DNA from: Rhynchopus sp. YZ270_cl-10
Taxonomy: Eukaryota > Euglenozoa > Diplonemea > Diplonemida > Diplonemidae
Direction: 5' to 3'
Length of the DNA: 64,000 nt
Assembly (NCBI GenBank): GCA_964035575.1
Contig: OZ037887.1
Coordinates: 496,001-560,000, forward strand
Part shown: in pieces, positions 63,515-64,000 of the stretch
Layout of the letters: every line of letters starts with the position of its first letter
Position numbering within the stretch: position 1 is the stretch's first letter
Notes under the pieces: model-generated
Seen by the model: only the letters and a program-made list of their open reading frames with translations
The model's database searches: none
What the model was told of the DNA's origin: nothing
Made by a program: the position numbers and the translations under genes

Positions 63515-64000
63515 GTGTTATCCGGGCTAGGGAGGGGGTGTGCGGGTGTGGGGGGTGGGGGCCCAATTTGATGTAGATAAGTTCGGGGGATGAGGAGGGG
63601 GTGAGTGGTTTTCGTAAAAACCAAAAAACGTTGAAACTCCCTACTCCCCCCAATACAGGCTGTATCCTAAGTCGGGAAAAAACCACCATTTTCGGACCCG
63701 TCGTGTCCCAGAATTTTTTTTCCCAAAAAAAAAAAAAAAAAAAAGACAAAAAAAAAGAGCACAAAGCAAAACGTAACAAAAATTTCATAAACCCATTTGA
63801 CCCCCAATAATAGATTCTCCATCCCCAACGTGTGTGTGTGTTTTTTTTTTCTTATTTTTTTTTTTCCATCAGTCCTATTCGTGGTCATTTACCCCCCCCC
63901 CTAAATTTACCCCCCCCCCCCCTTATTTTACCCCCTTCAGAAAAAAACGGTTCAGGCCAAAATAACATGGTAATTTACCCCCCCCCCTTATAATACCCTG
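63515..64000. other. Downstream region with poly-C stretches
   Basis: G- and C-homopolymers, including three TTTACCCCCCCC-type tracts (63887-63990) and an A20 run at 63726. No gene or element end is recognised; the window ends within this repeat. Confidence 0.5.

Overview
This 64 kb window looks like nuclear DNA of a unicellular eukaryote (protist) whose lineage I cannot name. The evidence is genes with GT-AG introns, long homopolymer runs, kilobase-scale microsatellites, several kinds of terminal-inverted-repeat transposons, and host-type domains (FYVE, protein kinase, B-box, DUF4116-like repeats, a degenerate ubiquitin protease). There is no bacterial operon structure, rRNA gene, convincing tRNA or CRISPR array. 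Genes are sparse and most of the window is repeat-derived.

Layout. 0-2 kb: end of an unknown gene, a nuclear coiled-coil protein exon and a small two-exon gene. 2.6-4.9 kb: a hAT-type element with a second hAT element nested inside it, both with 8-bp target-site duplications. 6.9-8.8 kb: two more hAT-like elements, one carrying an 8-bp microsatellite. 10-10.3 kb: a decayed hAT transposase. 12.2-14.4 kb: an A/T-homopolymer inverted-repeat element and a second copy of the nested hAT. 14.8-17.3 kb: an intact FYVE / F-box-like / kinase gene with one intron. 17.4-24.3 kb: no protein genes, but many short hairpins of shared architecture. 24.4-27.5 kb: a long-TIR (Mutator-like) element and a second microsatellite-bearing hAT. 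28.9 kb: another hAT transposase remnant.

30-53 kb is a patchwork of host gene pieces and fossil virus-like (Polinton-type) DNA. A broken protein-primed B-family polymerase is followed by an A32-like packaging ATPase and a multi-exon coiled-coil gene. The ATPase plus coiled-coil pair is present three times (36.0, 42.7 and 52.3 kb), and two of these are nearly identical. The polymerase abuts a copy of the promoter and first codons of the DUF4116-like gene whose full copy lies at 46.4-48.5 kb. That full copy is bracketed by 246-bp direct repeats. A B-box-like gene lies at 49.5-50.3 kb, and a copy of its 3' end lies at 39.4 kb.

53.7-62.5 kb is dense nested repeat DNA. It holds a 3.7 kb element with 12-bp TIRs and a 5-bp TSD, itself containing smaller elements, and at 60.8-62.5 kb an element inside an element with a host gene fragment at its centre. 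62.5-63.5 kb carries a ubiquitin-protease-like gene that appears to have lost its catalytic residues.

Recurring themes are hAT-type mobility (at least six insertions with 8-bp duplications or TIRs), very stable mini-hairpins spread by those elements, and microsatellites whose 5-, 7- or 8-bp units all contain the palindromic tetramers GTAC or CATG.
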